Positions 1 through 5,480 of a stretch of 5,480 nt of DNA are shown here, piece after piece. Each line of letters starts with the position of its first letter. The stretch's first letter is position 1. Both the position numbers and the translations under genes were made by a program. This stretch comes from Prevotellaceae bacterium (GTDB lineage: Bacteria; Bacteroidota; Bacteroidia; Bacteroidales; Bacteroidaceae). Location: assembly GCA_003150315.1 (NCBI GenBank), contig QAML01000069.1:1-5480 (forward strand). The letters run 5' to 3'. The notes under the pieces are model-generated. The model saw only the letters and a list, made by a program, of their open reading frames with translations, searched no databases and was not told the DNA's origin.

Positions 1-119
1 ACATGGCTTATCGCAAAAAATACAAGCCATGTATTTTAAAATACAAGGCACATATTTTAAAATAAGTGCCTTATATTTTTGACCATTCCAAATATCTGAT
101 AAACAATAACTTACAAAAG
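1..119 (+). repeat. Left copy of an inverted, 21-bp-phased palindromic repeat
   Basis: Seen directly: this segment pairs base for base, without a gap, with the reverse complement of 5355-5473 (103 of 119 positions by hand count; 94 of 105 over 15-119). It has two parts. Positions 1-81 hold trinucleotide boxes GGC at 5-7, GCC at 26-28, GGC at 47-49 and GCC at 68-70, exactly 21 bp apart and alternating in orientation. The linkers are AT-rich and palindromic; GTATTTTAAAATAC at 31-44 is perfect, and 26-49 and 47-70 are 24-bp palindromes each with one mismatched pair. Positions 84-119 are a non-palindromic tail with two differences from the other copy. Similarity stops sharply after 119, while the outer limit is cut by the window edge. 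It is probably one member of an interspersed intergenic repeat family. Function is unknown. Confidence 0.85.
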
Positions 120-204
120 TTGTTCAGAACGATGTAAGTACCTGGTTTTTACGGCTTTGCGAAAAAAGATGGGATTTTCGGTTTGAAAGCTGCCGGAAAT
201 GGCG
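120..204. other. Short intergenic spacer, nothing recognised
   Basis: This stretch lies between the inner edge of the left repeat and the operon terminator. I see no convincing ORF, promoter or RNA gene in it. A 100-codon ORF on the plus strand beginning at 183 runs antisense through the terminator hairpin and the end of the 282-1865 gene, and looks like a shadow. Confidence 0.5.
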
Positions 205-259
205 CGGAGAAAAAGAAAGCGGGTCATGCCCGATTGCTTTCATCGGGGCATGACCCGCT
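205..259 (-). terminator. Strong rho-independent terminator at the end of the three-gene operon
   Basis: Positions 218-234 and 242-259 form a GC-rich inverted repeat of 17 pairs with a single extra base in one arm and a 7-nt loop at 235-241. Read on the minus strand, the hairpin is followed by a U-rich run (complement of 211-217 and beyond). It starts 22 bp past the TAA stop of the 282-1865 gene. This is the expected shape and place for the operon's intrinsic terminator. The plus-strand side of the hairpin has no T-run, so it should act only for minus-strand transcription. Confidence 0.88.
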
Positions 260-281
260 CGTGCGGATGAATAGTAACGTA

Positions 282-1865
282 TTAACGGACTACCTTCTGG
301 GTCTTTCCGCTTTCGTAAACTATTATGTATGTTTCGCCGTGCTTTGTGGTGTTGACCTTGCGCCCGAGAATGTCGTAGATGGCTTTAACCTTGTCGTCGG
401 CATTGGGCTTGTTGTTCTTGATGCCTGTTACTGCACCGCCCGGCATGGTGAACGTGTAGTTGCTGACTATTTTGAGGTCGGCTGAAGCCACTCTTACGTT
501 AACCACAGCGTCGTCGCCGTTCTTTGTGAGGGTCTTCACGATTTTTGCGCCGTTGGCATTGGTAATGATTTCAACGTCATCGGCAGAAACGTCTGAAAGT
601 CCGTTAACGGTGTAGCTGAATACGGAATCCTTGAGGGTTACGTCAACGCCCTTAACCTTTGCCGAAAGTACGGATCCGTTGTAGATGAGCTGCGCATCGT
701 CAACAAAAATCGAATCGTTGCCTGTTCCTTTTCCCGGTTCGGCATTTGTGGAAATTGTTACGAGGATGGCTTTTTCCTTAACGGTGTCGTTGATATATTC
801 GAAAGGAATGGAAATGCGCTGCCATGCAAAACCGTTGCTCTCAATCTTGGCATTCTTGGCAGTTGCAAGCACGTTGTTGTAAGTCTTACCCTTTTCCTGC
901 GGATCCTGATAGTAAGAACCGTTGGTAACAGCCGCGCTGATGGTGGCATAAGGATAGTCTTTCTGCACGGAACTCTGTTTGAATTTAACCCATACGGCAA
1001 TGGAGTCGGGACGACCGTTAAGGATGGTATAGAACGGGTCGCCCTTTCCGTCTTTGTCTTTATTGGTTATATCAAGAAAGGCATGGTTAGCGGGATCTGC
1101 GGCTTCCATTGCGCCTGCGTTCATACGTCCTGTGGTTATTGTGCCGTTAGCGATGAATCCCATGGCAGAAGCGGAAGTAATCAAAAGGCTGCTTTCGCCG
1201 TTAGAGCCGGGGCGTGTAACGGATGACTGATATGTGAACGGATGATTGGCTGCTTGGTTGGCAGTTGCTGCGAAATCTCCCGTGGAAGTAGCGAAAGAGT
1301 GCCATGAAGTGGCTTCGTAAACGTCAACATCCTTGGGTGAGAAAAAACCTCCCGTTTTTACGGTGTATTTTTGGAAGGTTTCGAAGCCGGAGTTGGGAAT
1401 CTGATAGCCGCCATTGCCGAAAGTAACTTTTATTATCTGACCCAACAGAGCCTTCATGTCTATGTTGATAACGGCATAAAGGGTGCTGTCGCGTTTTTCT
1501 GCAATAAGTTCAATGGGAACATTGCCAAGCATCGGACCCATCCATGTTGGAACTTGCGGATCATCGCCTTTCTTTATGGCAACTTTCTGGTTTGTGGTGA
1601 GAGTAAGCACTCCGTTGGCATCGGTAACGCCTTCAACGTCCTGCAACTCAATTGTTCCTACGCCAATAGAGTTTGTGCCTGCTTTGAGAACAAAGTTCTT
1701 GAGGCTGAAAATGTATTTGCCGTTCGAACTGTCTCTAAGGCTGATCGTGGCATACTGTTCCGTAACGGCTCCGTTAATATCTACCGAAAGTACATCGGTG
1801 AAATCGTCGGCCGAAACGGTGATTGCGCCCAAAAAGAGGGCGAGAATAGTAAAGATTTTCTTCAT
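282..1865 (-). CDS. Secreted calycin-like and PCMD domain protein with C-terminal sorting-like tail
   Basis: A 527-residue exported protein of unknown function and the last gene of the operon. Residues 1-19 form a Sec signal peptide (MKK, hydrophobic core, cleavage after VSA). Residues about 20-150 resemble the Bacteroidales calycin-like beta-barrel domain: alternating beta strands, a GVLTLT strand and a WMGP motif at 108-111. Residues about 155-395 resemble the PCMD (putative carbohydrate metabolism) jelly-roll domain: RPGSNGESSLLI near 218-229, ANGTITTGRMNAG near 239-251, PDSIAVWVKF near 286-295, and an ending with SIFVDDAQLIYN at 385-396. Residues about 397-475 look like an Ig-like module. 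The last 45 residues, with AIYDILGRKV at 495-504, resemble the degenerate type IX secretion/Por-type tails common in this group. Whether the tail works depends on a type IX system elsewhere in the genome. The start is backed by an AGAAAGGA-like ribosome site. Domain names come from recognition, not from a search. Confidence 0.85.
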   Translation of the reverse strand: MKKIFTILALFLGAITVSADDFTDVLSVDINGAVTEQYATISLRDSSNGKYIFSLKNFVLKAGTNSIGVGTIELQDVEGVTDANGVLTLTTNQKVAIKKGDDPQVPTWMGPMLGNVPIELIAEKRDSTLYAVINIDMKALLGQIIKVTFGNGGYQIPNSGFETFQKYTVKTGGFFSPKDVDVYEATSWHSFATSTGDFAATANQAANHPFTYQSSVTRPGSNGESSLLITSASAMGFIANGTITTGRMNAGAMEAADPANHAFLDITNKDKDGKGDPFYTILNGRPDSIAVWVKFKQSSVQKDYPYATISAAVTNGSYYQDPQEKGKTYNNVLATAKNAKIESNGFAWQRISIPFEYINDTVKEKAILVTISTNAEPGKGTGNDSIFVDDAQLIYNGSVLSAKVKGVDVTLKDSVFSYTVNGLSDVSADDVEIITNANGAKIVKTLTKNGDDAVVNVRVASADLKIVSNYTFTMPGGAVTGIKNNKPNADDKVKAIYDILGRKVNTTKHGETYIIVYESGKTQKVVR

Positions 1866-1869
1866 AAAG

Positions 1870-1877
1870 TCCTTTCT
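1870..1877 (-). promoter_or_regulatory. Ribosome binding site of the calycin-like gene
   Basis: On the minus strand AGAAAGGA lies 4 nt upstream of the ATG at 1865, inside the 15-bp gap after the barrel gene's stop codon. It is the best Shine-Dalgarno-like match in the operon, since the barrel gene has only an A-rich leader. That suggests independent ribosome loading for the last gene. Confidence 0.6.
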
Positions 1878-1880
1878 ATG

Positions 1881-2627
1881 TTATTTGAGTTTATAAATTA
1901 TTCCGATTGTTCCGAAAATAGGATATAGTGTCTGCTCAATTGTAGTGAAATTGCTTTTGTGTATTCCGTTAAGTCCCCAACTGATATCGGCATAAATGCC
2001 CGTTTTCTTGTGAAAATACCAATCAGCTCCCACGTCAACTCCCCACTGAAAGTGTCGCATATCGTGAGAAAAGTCATAGTGTCCTTTAGTGTCGGGTTCG
2101 TTTCCTATAATCACCTTTGCGCCCGTAGGATCTCCCACACGCAGGTAACCGTTATGGGCATCGCCCGTAAAAGAACGCGAATGAACATAAGAAAAATAGG
2201 GACCCGCCTTGAAAATTACCTTGCCCACGGAATAAGTAGCCATGACCGGCACAGTAAACATCCACTCGGAAACACAGGTTTTGACATCGCCGGTGAAACG
2301 TCCCTCGAGCGACTGACCGCCACGCACTAATTTCATCTTGTAATTCTTTACCTGTGCGTCTTCGTTCATACCTTTATTCTCAAAGTGCACTCCGGCAAGC
2401 ACACCCCAGGTGTCATTGAATTTGCGACGCGCATCAATTCCCAGCTGAAGGTTGTTGGTAAGAGTATATTTGTTGAGTTTCCTGATAGAAGCCGGCATAT
2501 CGAGCGGAGCTGTGCCTCCAATCGAATAGCCAACCCTTAGATTGTATACAAGGTCTTCGAAAATCTTTTTTGCAGGGGCAACGGCAAAAAGCGAAGCCAC
2601 AATGACTGTAAGGATAGTCTTTTTCAT
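1881..2627 (-). CDS. Small outer-membrane beta-barrel (porin-family/PorT-like) protein
   Basis: A 248-residue predicted outer-membrane protein. Residues 1-19 are a signal peptide (MKKTILTVIVASLFAVAPA). The mature chain is built of amphipathic alternating strands typical of the Bacteroidetes OMP_b-brl families: YNLRVGYSIGG at 28-38, LQLGIDARRKF at 60-70, WGVLAGVHFENKGM at 74-87, WMFTVPVMATYSVGKVIFKAGPYFSYV at about 122-148, WGVDVGADWYF at 195-205 and the closing strand FGTIGIIYKLK at 238-248. The length fits an 8- to 10-strand barrel; the strand number is inferred. It is the middle gene of the operon, 5 bp after the lipoprotein's TGA and 15 bp before the next ATG, so co-transcription is nearly certain. 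The leader has only A-rich sequence (AAAAGAAAAC) as a possible ribosome site. Its ligand is unknown. Sitting between a lipoprotein and a secreted protein, it could anchor or export them, which is inference. Confidence 0.85.
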   Translation of the reverse strand: MKKTILTVIVASLFAVAPAKKIFEDLVYNLRVGYSIGGTAPLDMPASIRKLNKYTLTNNLQLGIDARRKFNDTWGVLAGVHFENKGMNEDAQVKNYKMKLVRGGQSLEGRFTGDVKTCVSEWMFTVPVMATYSVGKVIFKAGPYFSYVHSRSFTGDAHNGYLRVGDPTGAKVIIGNEPDTKGHYDFSHDMRHFQWGVDVGADWYFHKKTGIYADISWGLNGIHKSNFTTIEQTLYPIFGTIGIIYKLK

Positions 2628-2632
2628 TGGTT

Positions 2633-3787
2633 TCAGTTTTCTTTTGTGCTTATCACTCTCACTTTATCTATGCACAGTGTGCTTCCTATTGCTCCGCAGA
2701 ACAGATCTCCGTCTTTGCTTGACGAGAAAACTATTGCGAGATTGTAGCCGCGATTTTCAAGAAGTTCCATGTCCACGTCTCCCGAATACTTGAAGGTTAT
2801 TTCGAAAGGCGTCCATTCGTCAACAGGTGCCACATATTCCAATTCTGCAAGGGCAACAATCTGATCGCTTGTCTTTACGTTGTTACCGTACAGGGTTACG
2901 GGATTCCCGTCTGCATCGTGGTTTCTGTAGAATACCGCATAAACCGCTGCGCTGTCGGTCATGTTTTTAAGGATATTGCCTTTGCGGTCCTGATAGTTCT
3001 TTCCCGGGGCGTATTTGTAGTATCCTGTCATTTTTATAGGCTTGCTGTCGTATACCACACCAAAGTTTGTGGCTTTCATGGGGCTTTGCAGTGCCGAGTC
3101 AACCACGAAAGTTCCGAGGAAAAGGTTTCCTGCGGCAATTCTCTTGTTTGCCCAAACTCCGAAAGCACCTGTGCTTCGTGTCGTTAACTGTACAGCTTTC
3201 CCGTCAAATCCTTCCTTTAGCGGAATAGTGGGATATTCTTCGGGTTTGGCACTGTTCATGCTGAGAATGAAACCGCCATTGCCCGAAGCCCAATCGCTTT
3301 TCAGTGAGCCGTCGTCCATTACTCTTTGCCATACATAGTAGTTTTTGCCTGCATTGAGTGAAAAGTGTTCGAAATCAAGGCATGTGGTGTCGCTCACAGT
3401 TCTCACAACGTGGTTGAAACACACTGTGTATGTTCTTTTCCACGCTTTGTCTTCCGATGTAACCGTATACGTAACTCCGCCGTTTGAGAAATCTTGCACC
3501 GAACCGCTTGCCGGAGTAATTGTCGCGCCTTCTGTGAGCGAGAAAATGGGAGCCAAGGCACTGATGTCGGCATTTTTCTTTACGTTGAAGGTTATTACGC
3601 TGTCGGCGGACATTAAATTTATGAGCGTATCCGAGTTGTTGAAAAACATATCTCCGGGATTGTCAACATGTACATAGGCTTGTGTTATGTCGCATTCGGC
3701 GTTGGGGGCTTCATCTTTGAAGCACGAGGAAAACAGTGAAGAGCACAGGATGCCGCAAACCGTTATTCTCAGAATAATATGTTTCAT
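2633..3787 (-). CDS. Surface lipoprotein with N-terminal Ig-like module and C-terminal PCMD domain
   Basis: A 384-residue lipoprotein, first gene of the operon. Residues 1-21 form a lipoprotein signal peptide ending in LFSSC, with C22 as the lipidated cysteine. The following FKDE is acidic like known Bacteroidota surface-export signals, so surface exposure is likely but inferred. Residues about 32-125 look like an Ig-like/DUF5018-type module (ITPASGSVQDFSNG near 90-103, YTVTSEDKAWKRTYTV near 107-122). Residues about 136-380 match the PCMD pattern: LDFEHF at 137-142, DWASGNGGF at 165-173, KAVQLTTRSTG near 197-207, the strand KMTGYYKYAPG at 252-262, and the ending GAIGSTLCIDKVRV at 365-378. Residues C364 and C372 flank the conserved GAxGSTL stretch. 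The ATG at 3787 was chosen because it begins a proper signal peptide. The in-frame TTG 57 bp upstream lies inside the -33 promoter box and adds nothing plausible. The biochemical role is unknown. Confidence 0.87.
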   Translation of the reverse strand: MKHIILRITVCGILCSSLFSSCFKDEAPNAECDITQAYVHVDNPGDMFFNNSDTLINLMSADSVITFNVKKNADISALAPIFSLTEGATITPASGSVQDFSNGGVTYTVTSEDKAWKRTYTVCFNHVVRTVSDTTCLDFEHFSLNAGKNYYVWQRVMDDGSLKSDWASGNGGFILSMNSAKPEEYPTIPLKEGFDGKAVQLTTRSTGAFGVWANKRIAAGNLFLGTFVVDSALQSPMKATNFGVVYDSKPIKMTGYYKYAPGKNYQDRKGNILKNMTDSAAVYAVFYRNHDADGNPVTLYGNNVKTSDQIVALAELEYVAPVDEWTPFEITFKYSGDVDMELLENRGYNLAIVFSSSKDGDLFCGAIGSTLCIDKVRVISTKEN

Positions 3788-3814
3788 GTTAATGAACGAA
3801 CTGTTATTGGCTAA

Positions 3815-3845
3815 CAAAATTACTGCAAATTGTTTGAACCACAAA
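3815..3845 (-). promoter_or_regulatory. Bacteroidota-type promoter of the lipoprotein/barrel/calycin operon
   Basis: On the minus strand TAATTTTG (3815-3822) is a full match to the Bacteroidota -7 consensus TAnnTTTG. TTTG (3842-3845) lies 19 bp upstream as the -33 element. The predicted transcription start is near 3808, giving a leader of about 20 nt before the ATG at 3787. The elements are read directly; that they are used is inferred. Confidence 0.75.
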
Positions 3846-3881
3846 GAAAAACGGAATGAAACGGCAAATTTTCGGTGTCAA

Positions 3882-3910
3882 ATGTCTCTGTTTTTCACTG
3901 ACATGTCTCT
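3882..3910. promoter_or_regulatory. Pair of direct repeats upstream of the operon promoter, possible regulator site
   Basis: ATGTCTCT occurs at 3882-3889 and again at 3903-3910, exactly 21 bp apart. Both copies are followed by a T-run and preceded by related TGTCAA/TGACA sequence. They lie about 35-65 bp upstream of the -33 box, where tandem activator half-sites are often found. The repeats are visible; the regulatory role is a guess. Confidence 0.4.
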
Positions 3911-3942
3911 TTTTGCGAATTTTCATGGCTGTTGCGCGGCGC

Positions 3943-3983
3943 ACAAAAAACAACGGCGGAATCGCGATGTGCGTTCCGCCGTG
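3943..3983 (-). terminator. Rho-independent terminator of cysK
   Basis: ACGGCGGAA (3953-3961) and TTCCGCCGT (3974-3982) form a perfect 9-bp GC-rich stem with a 12-nt loop. On the minus strand the stem is followed by TGTTTTTT (complement of 3945-3952). It lies 20 bp downstream of the cysK stop codon and upstream of the next promoter, which separates cysK from the operon. Confidence 0.87.
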
Positions 3984-4002
3984 AATATGTATGGAAGATA
4001 AT

Positions 4003-4950
4003 TTACAAAGGATATTTTTCAAAGGCATACAATACGGTTGACAGGTATCTTTCGCCTGTGTCGGGGAGTATTGCAATGATTCTTTTTCCTGCGTTTTCGG
4101 GTTTCTTGGCAAGATCGAGCGCAGCCCATGCTGCGGCACCCGAGGAAATGCCCACGAGCAATCCTTCTTTCAGTGCCAGTTCGCGTCCTGTTTTTATGGC
4201 ATCGTTGTCTTTTACCCTTATCACGCCGTCTATCAGGTCTCTCACAAAGTTTCCGGGAATGAAGTTGGCTCCTATTCCCTGTATTTTGTGCGGACCGGGA
4301 TTGCCGCCCGAGAGAATCGGAGAACTGTCTGGCTCGACGGCAAAAGCCTTTATGTCGGGATTATGTTTTTTCAGACCGGCGGCAATACCGCTTATGGTTC
4401 CTCCGGTGCCAACTCCGCCTACAACTATATCTACTTTGCCGTCGGTGTCTTTCCATATCTCTTCGGCTGTTGTTTTCTCGTGAATGGCGCGGTTGGCAGG
4501 GTTGTCAAACTGCTGCAATATGATAGAGCCGGGAATTTGTTCGTGAAGTTCGTTGGCTTTCTCCACAGCTCCTTTCATGCCTGCGGCTCCGGGGGTGAGA
4601 ACAAGCTGTGCGCCGCGAGCCCTCAAAAGATTTTTGCGCTCTTCGCTCATTGATTCGGGCATGGTCAGTATGGCTTTGTAGCCTTTTACCACAGCCACCC
4701 ATGCTATTCCCACACCGGTGTTGCCGCTCGTGGGTTCTATTATCGTGGCTCCCGGTTTGAGTTTGCCGCTCTTCTCTGCGTCTTCAATCATTGCGAGTGC
4801 AATGCGGTCTTTTACACTTCCGCCCGGGTTGAAGTACTCCAATTTTGCTACCACTTCCGCCTTTACTTCCGGGTCTTTGGTCAGTTCGTTAATGCGAACA
4901 AGAGGCGTTCCGCCGATAAGCTCTGTGAGCTTTTGATGAATGTTAGCCAT
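4003..4950 (-). CDS. cysK: Cysteine synthase A (O-acetylserine sulfhydrylase)
   Basis: A 315-residue cytosolic PLP enzyme that makes L-cysteine and acetate from O-acetyl-L-serine and sulfide, the last step of cysteine synthesis. Visible motifs: IGGTPLVR at 12-19; the PLP-lysine motif NPGGSVKDR at 41-49 with K47 as the Schiff-base lysine; the substrate loop TSGNTG at 74-79; PESMSEERKNLLRARGA at 98-114; the phosphate-binding GGVGTGGT at 178-185; and SGGNPGPHKIQGIGANFIP at 214-232, where the HKIQGIGA stretch favours CysK over CysM. GISSGA at 267-272 carries the serine that contacts the PLP ring nitrogen. Length is usual for the family and no key residue is missing. The ATG at 4950 was chosen because the longer in-frame TTG start (4998) lies inside the -7 promoter box. 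It has its own promoter and terminator, so it is probably monocistronic. Confidence 0.97.
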   Translation of the reverse strand: MANIHQKLTELIGGTPLVRINELTKDPEVKAEVVAKLEYFNPGGSVKDRIALAMIEDAEKSGKLKPGATIIEPTSGNTGVGIAWVAVVKGYKAILTMPESMSEERKNLLRARGAQLVLTPGAAGMKGAVEKANELHEQIPGSIILQQFDNPANRAIHEKTTAEEIWKDTDGKVDIVVGGVGTGGTISGIAAGLKKHNPDIKAFAVEPDSSPILSGGNPGPHKIQGIGANFIPGNFVRDLIDGVIRVKDNDAIKTGRELALKEGLLVGISSGAAAWAALDLAKKPENAGKRIIAILPDTGERYLSTVLYAFEKYPL

Positions 4951-4995
4951 AATCTTGAATTTTAAAGTATTGATTTTTCTTCTCTGATTCGTATG

Positions 4996-5029
4996 CAAAG
5001 GTAGCGGGTTTTGATTTTTTCCGTGTCAA
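4996..5029 (-). promoter_or_regulatory. Bacteroidota-type promoter of cysK
   Basis: On the minus strand TACCTTTG (4996-5003) is a full match to the -7 consensus TAnnTTTG. TTGAC (5025-5029) lies upstream as the -33 element, with 23 bp between the TTG and the -7 box, slightly wider than in the operon promoter. The predicted start is near 4989, giving a leader of about 40 nt before the ATG at 4950. Confidence 0.75.
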
Positions 5030-5354
5030 TCTTTTTGCTGCATTTGCCTTGAAATTTTTGTGATTTCAGAAATATTTTCTGTCAAACGGCGTTTTGACGG
5101 GTATTTGTGCGTTTGAGGACGAAAAACGGGGGAAATATCAGTGGCGATGTGCGCAAAAAACGTTTTTCCGAGGCATGTTTTCCGTGCCGCAGACCGAAAG
5201 ATTTTCGACGCGTGCGGAGAGGGACGTTTTTTGTTGCGGCAAAGGGGGATTTTGCATATTTTTTCATGTATCGTATGGCTCATGCGGAATTTCGTAAACG
5301 TATTCGAATTTTTGTAACGTGCTGTTATTCAGAAAATTAATCACTTTTTCGATG
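5030..5354. other. Non-coding region between cysK promoter and right repeat, rich in small hairpins
   Basis: About 325 bp without a credible gene. Short ORFs cross it on both strands (for example 5026-5283 minus, 5094-5297 plus and 5107-5340 plus). They are mutually overlapping, rich in Arg, Lys, Cys and Phe, and resemble no family I know. Seen directly: CAGAAATATTTTCTG (5067-5081), a GTCAAA/TTTGAC inverted repeat (5081-5098), the palindrome AAAAACGTTTTT (5156-5167), and a nested hairpin at 5187-5217 with outer stem CCGCA/TGCGG and inner stem CGAAA/TTTCG. It could hold upstream regulatory sites for cysK or a decayed repeat. No RNA family was recognised. Confidence 0.45.
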
Positions 5355-5473
5355 CTTTTGTAAGTTGTTGTTTATCAGACATTTGGAATGTCCGAAAATA
5401 TAAGGCATATATTTTGAAACAAGTGCCTTGTATTTTAAAATATATGGCTTGTATTTTTTACGAGATGCCTTAT
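5355..5473 (-). repeat. Right copy of the inverted, 21-bp-phased palindromic repeat
   Basis: Reverse complement of the left copy in strict register: base i of 1-119 pairs with base 5474-i. Boxes lie at 5404-5406 (GGC), 5425-5427 (GCC), 5446-5448 (GGC) and 5467-5469 (GCC), again exactly 21 bp apart. The non-palindromic tail is at 5355-5390 and faces the genes, as in the left copy. All four boxes are conserved while differences fall in the linkers and tail. The palindromes are less perfect here than on the left (5425-5448 has two mismatched pairs). Similarity ends sharply at 5355; the outer end runs into the window edge, so the full length is unknown. Confidence 0.85.
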
Positions 5474-5480
5474 GTTTTTT

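Noticed and set aside
1..81. CRISPR array
   Set aside because: The 21-bp units are contiguous palindromes with no unique spacers of normal length, and no cas gene is in the window.
74..81. Plus-strand promoter -7 box (TATTTTTG) in the left repeat
   Set aside because: The match is not kept in the right copy (TATTTTCG), and no gene starts downstream on the plus strand.
1371..1928. 185-codon plus-strand ORF antisense to the calycin-like gene
   Set aside because: It lies wholly over a well-supported gene and past its start, has no signal peptide, family resemblance or ribosome site, and is a reading-frame shadow.
3788..3844. Longer lipoprotein start (TTG at 3844)
   Set aside because: The codon overlaps the -33 box and the extension would bury the lipoprotein signal peptide behind 19 residues.
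3804..4139. 111-codon minus-strand ORF overlapping the end of cysK
   Set aside because: It is out of frame with cysK, crosses the terminator and the next promoter, and resembles nothing known.
3932..4483. 183-codon plus-strand ORF antisense to cysK
   Set aside because: It runs through the cysK terminator hairpin and an unmistakable cysK reading frame; composition is that of a shadow.
4951..4998. Longer cysK start (TTG at 4998)
   Set aside because: That TTG is part of the -7 box TACCTTTG; the extra 16 residues are not part of the family, while the ATG at 4950 begins the standard N-terminus.
5026..5340. Small ORFs on both strands in the right spacer
   Set aside because: They overlap one another in several frames, lack recognisable features or convincing ribosome sites, and have compositions typical of non-coding DNA.
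1..5480. Active transposon or invertible promoter switch
   Set aside because: No transposase or recombinase is encoded between the repeats, and the longest identical tract between copies is only about 20 bp, so activity is not supported, though a remnant cannot be excluded.

Overview
The window looks like chromosomal DNA of a Bacteroidota bacterium, most likely a Prevotella-type member of the Bacteroidales. Three things point there: the protein families (PCMD lipoprotein, calycin-like secreted protein, OMP_b-brl-type barrel), two promoters that fit the Bacteroidota -7/-33 consensus (TAnnTTTG with upstream TTTG or TTG), and weak A-rich ribosome binding sites. The genus is an inference. All four genes lie on the minus strand, so transcription runs from high to low coordinates.

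Layout from right to left. 5355-5473 (to the window edge at 5480) is an AT-rich phased-palindrome repeat. 5030-5354 is non-coding DNA with several small hairpins. 4003-4950 is cysK (O-acetylserine sulfhydrylase), with its own promoter (4996-5029) and intrinsic terminator (3943-3983), so it is probably monocistronic. 3815-3845 is the promoter of a three-gene operon: a surface lipoprotein with a PCMD domain (2633-3787), a small outer-membrane beta-barrel (1881-2627) and a secreted calycin-like plus PCMD protein with a C-terminal sorting-like tail (282-1865). Gaps inside the operon are 5 and 15 bp, and a strong intrinsic terminator (205-259) closes it. 1-119 is a second copy of the repeat, in inverted orientation.

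The operon probably makes three cell-envelope partners: a lipid-anchored protein, an integral outer-membrane barrel and an exported multi-domain protein. PCMD domains are annotated only as putatively carbohydrate-related, so the substrate and job of this set are unknown. cysK is an unrelated housekeeping neighbour that makes cysteine from O-acetylserine and sulfide.

The most unusual signal is the pair of inverted repeats framing the whole block. Copies 1-119 and 5355-5473 align without any gap at about 87% identity. Both carry GGC/GCC boxes of alternating orientation exactly every 21 bp (two helical turns), separated by T4A4-type AT palindromes, followed by a conserved 36-bp non-palindromic tail that points inward at both ends. 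No transposase, recombinase, CRISPR array, tRNA or rRNA gene was seen.
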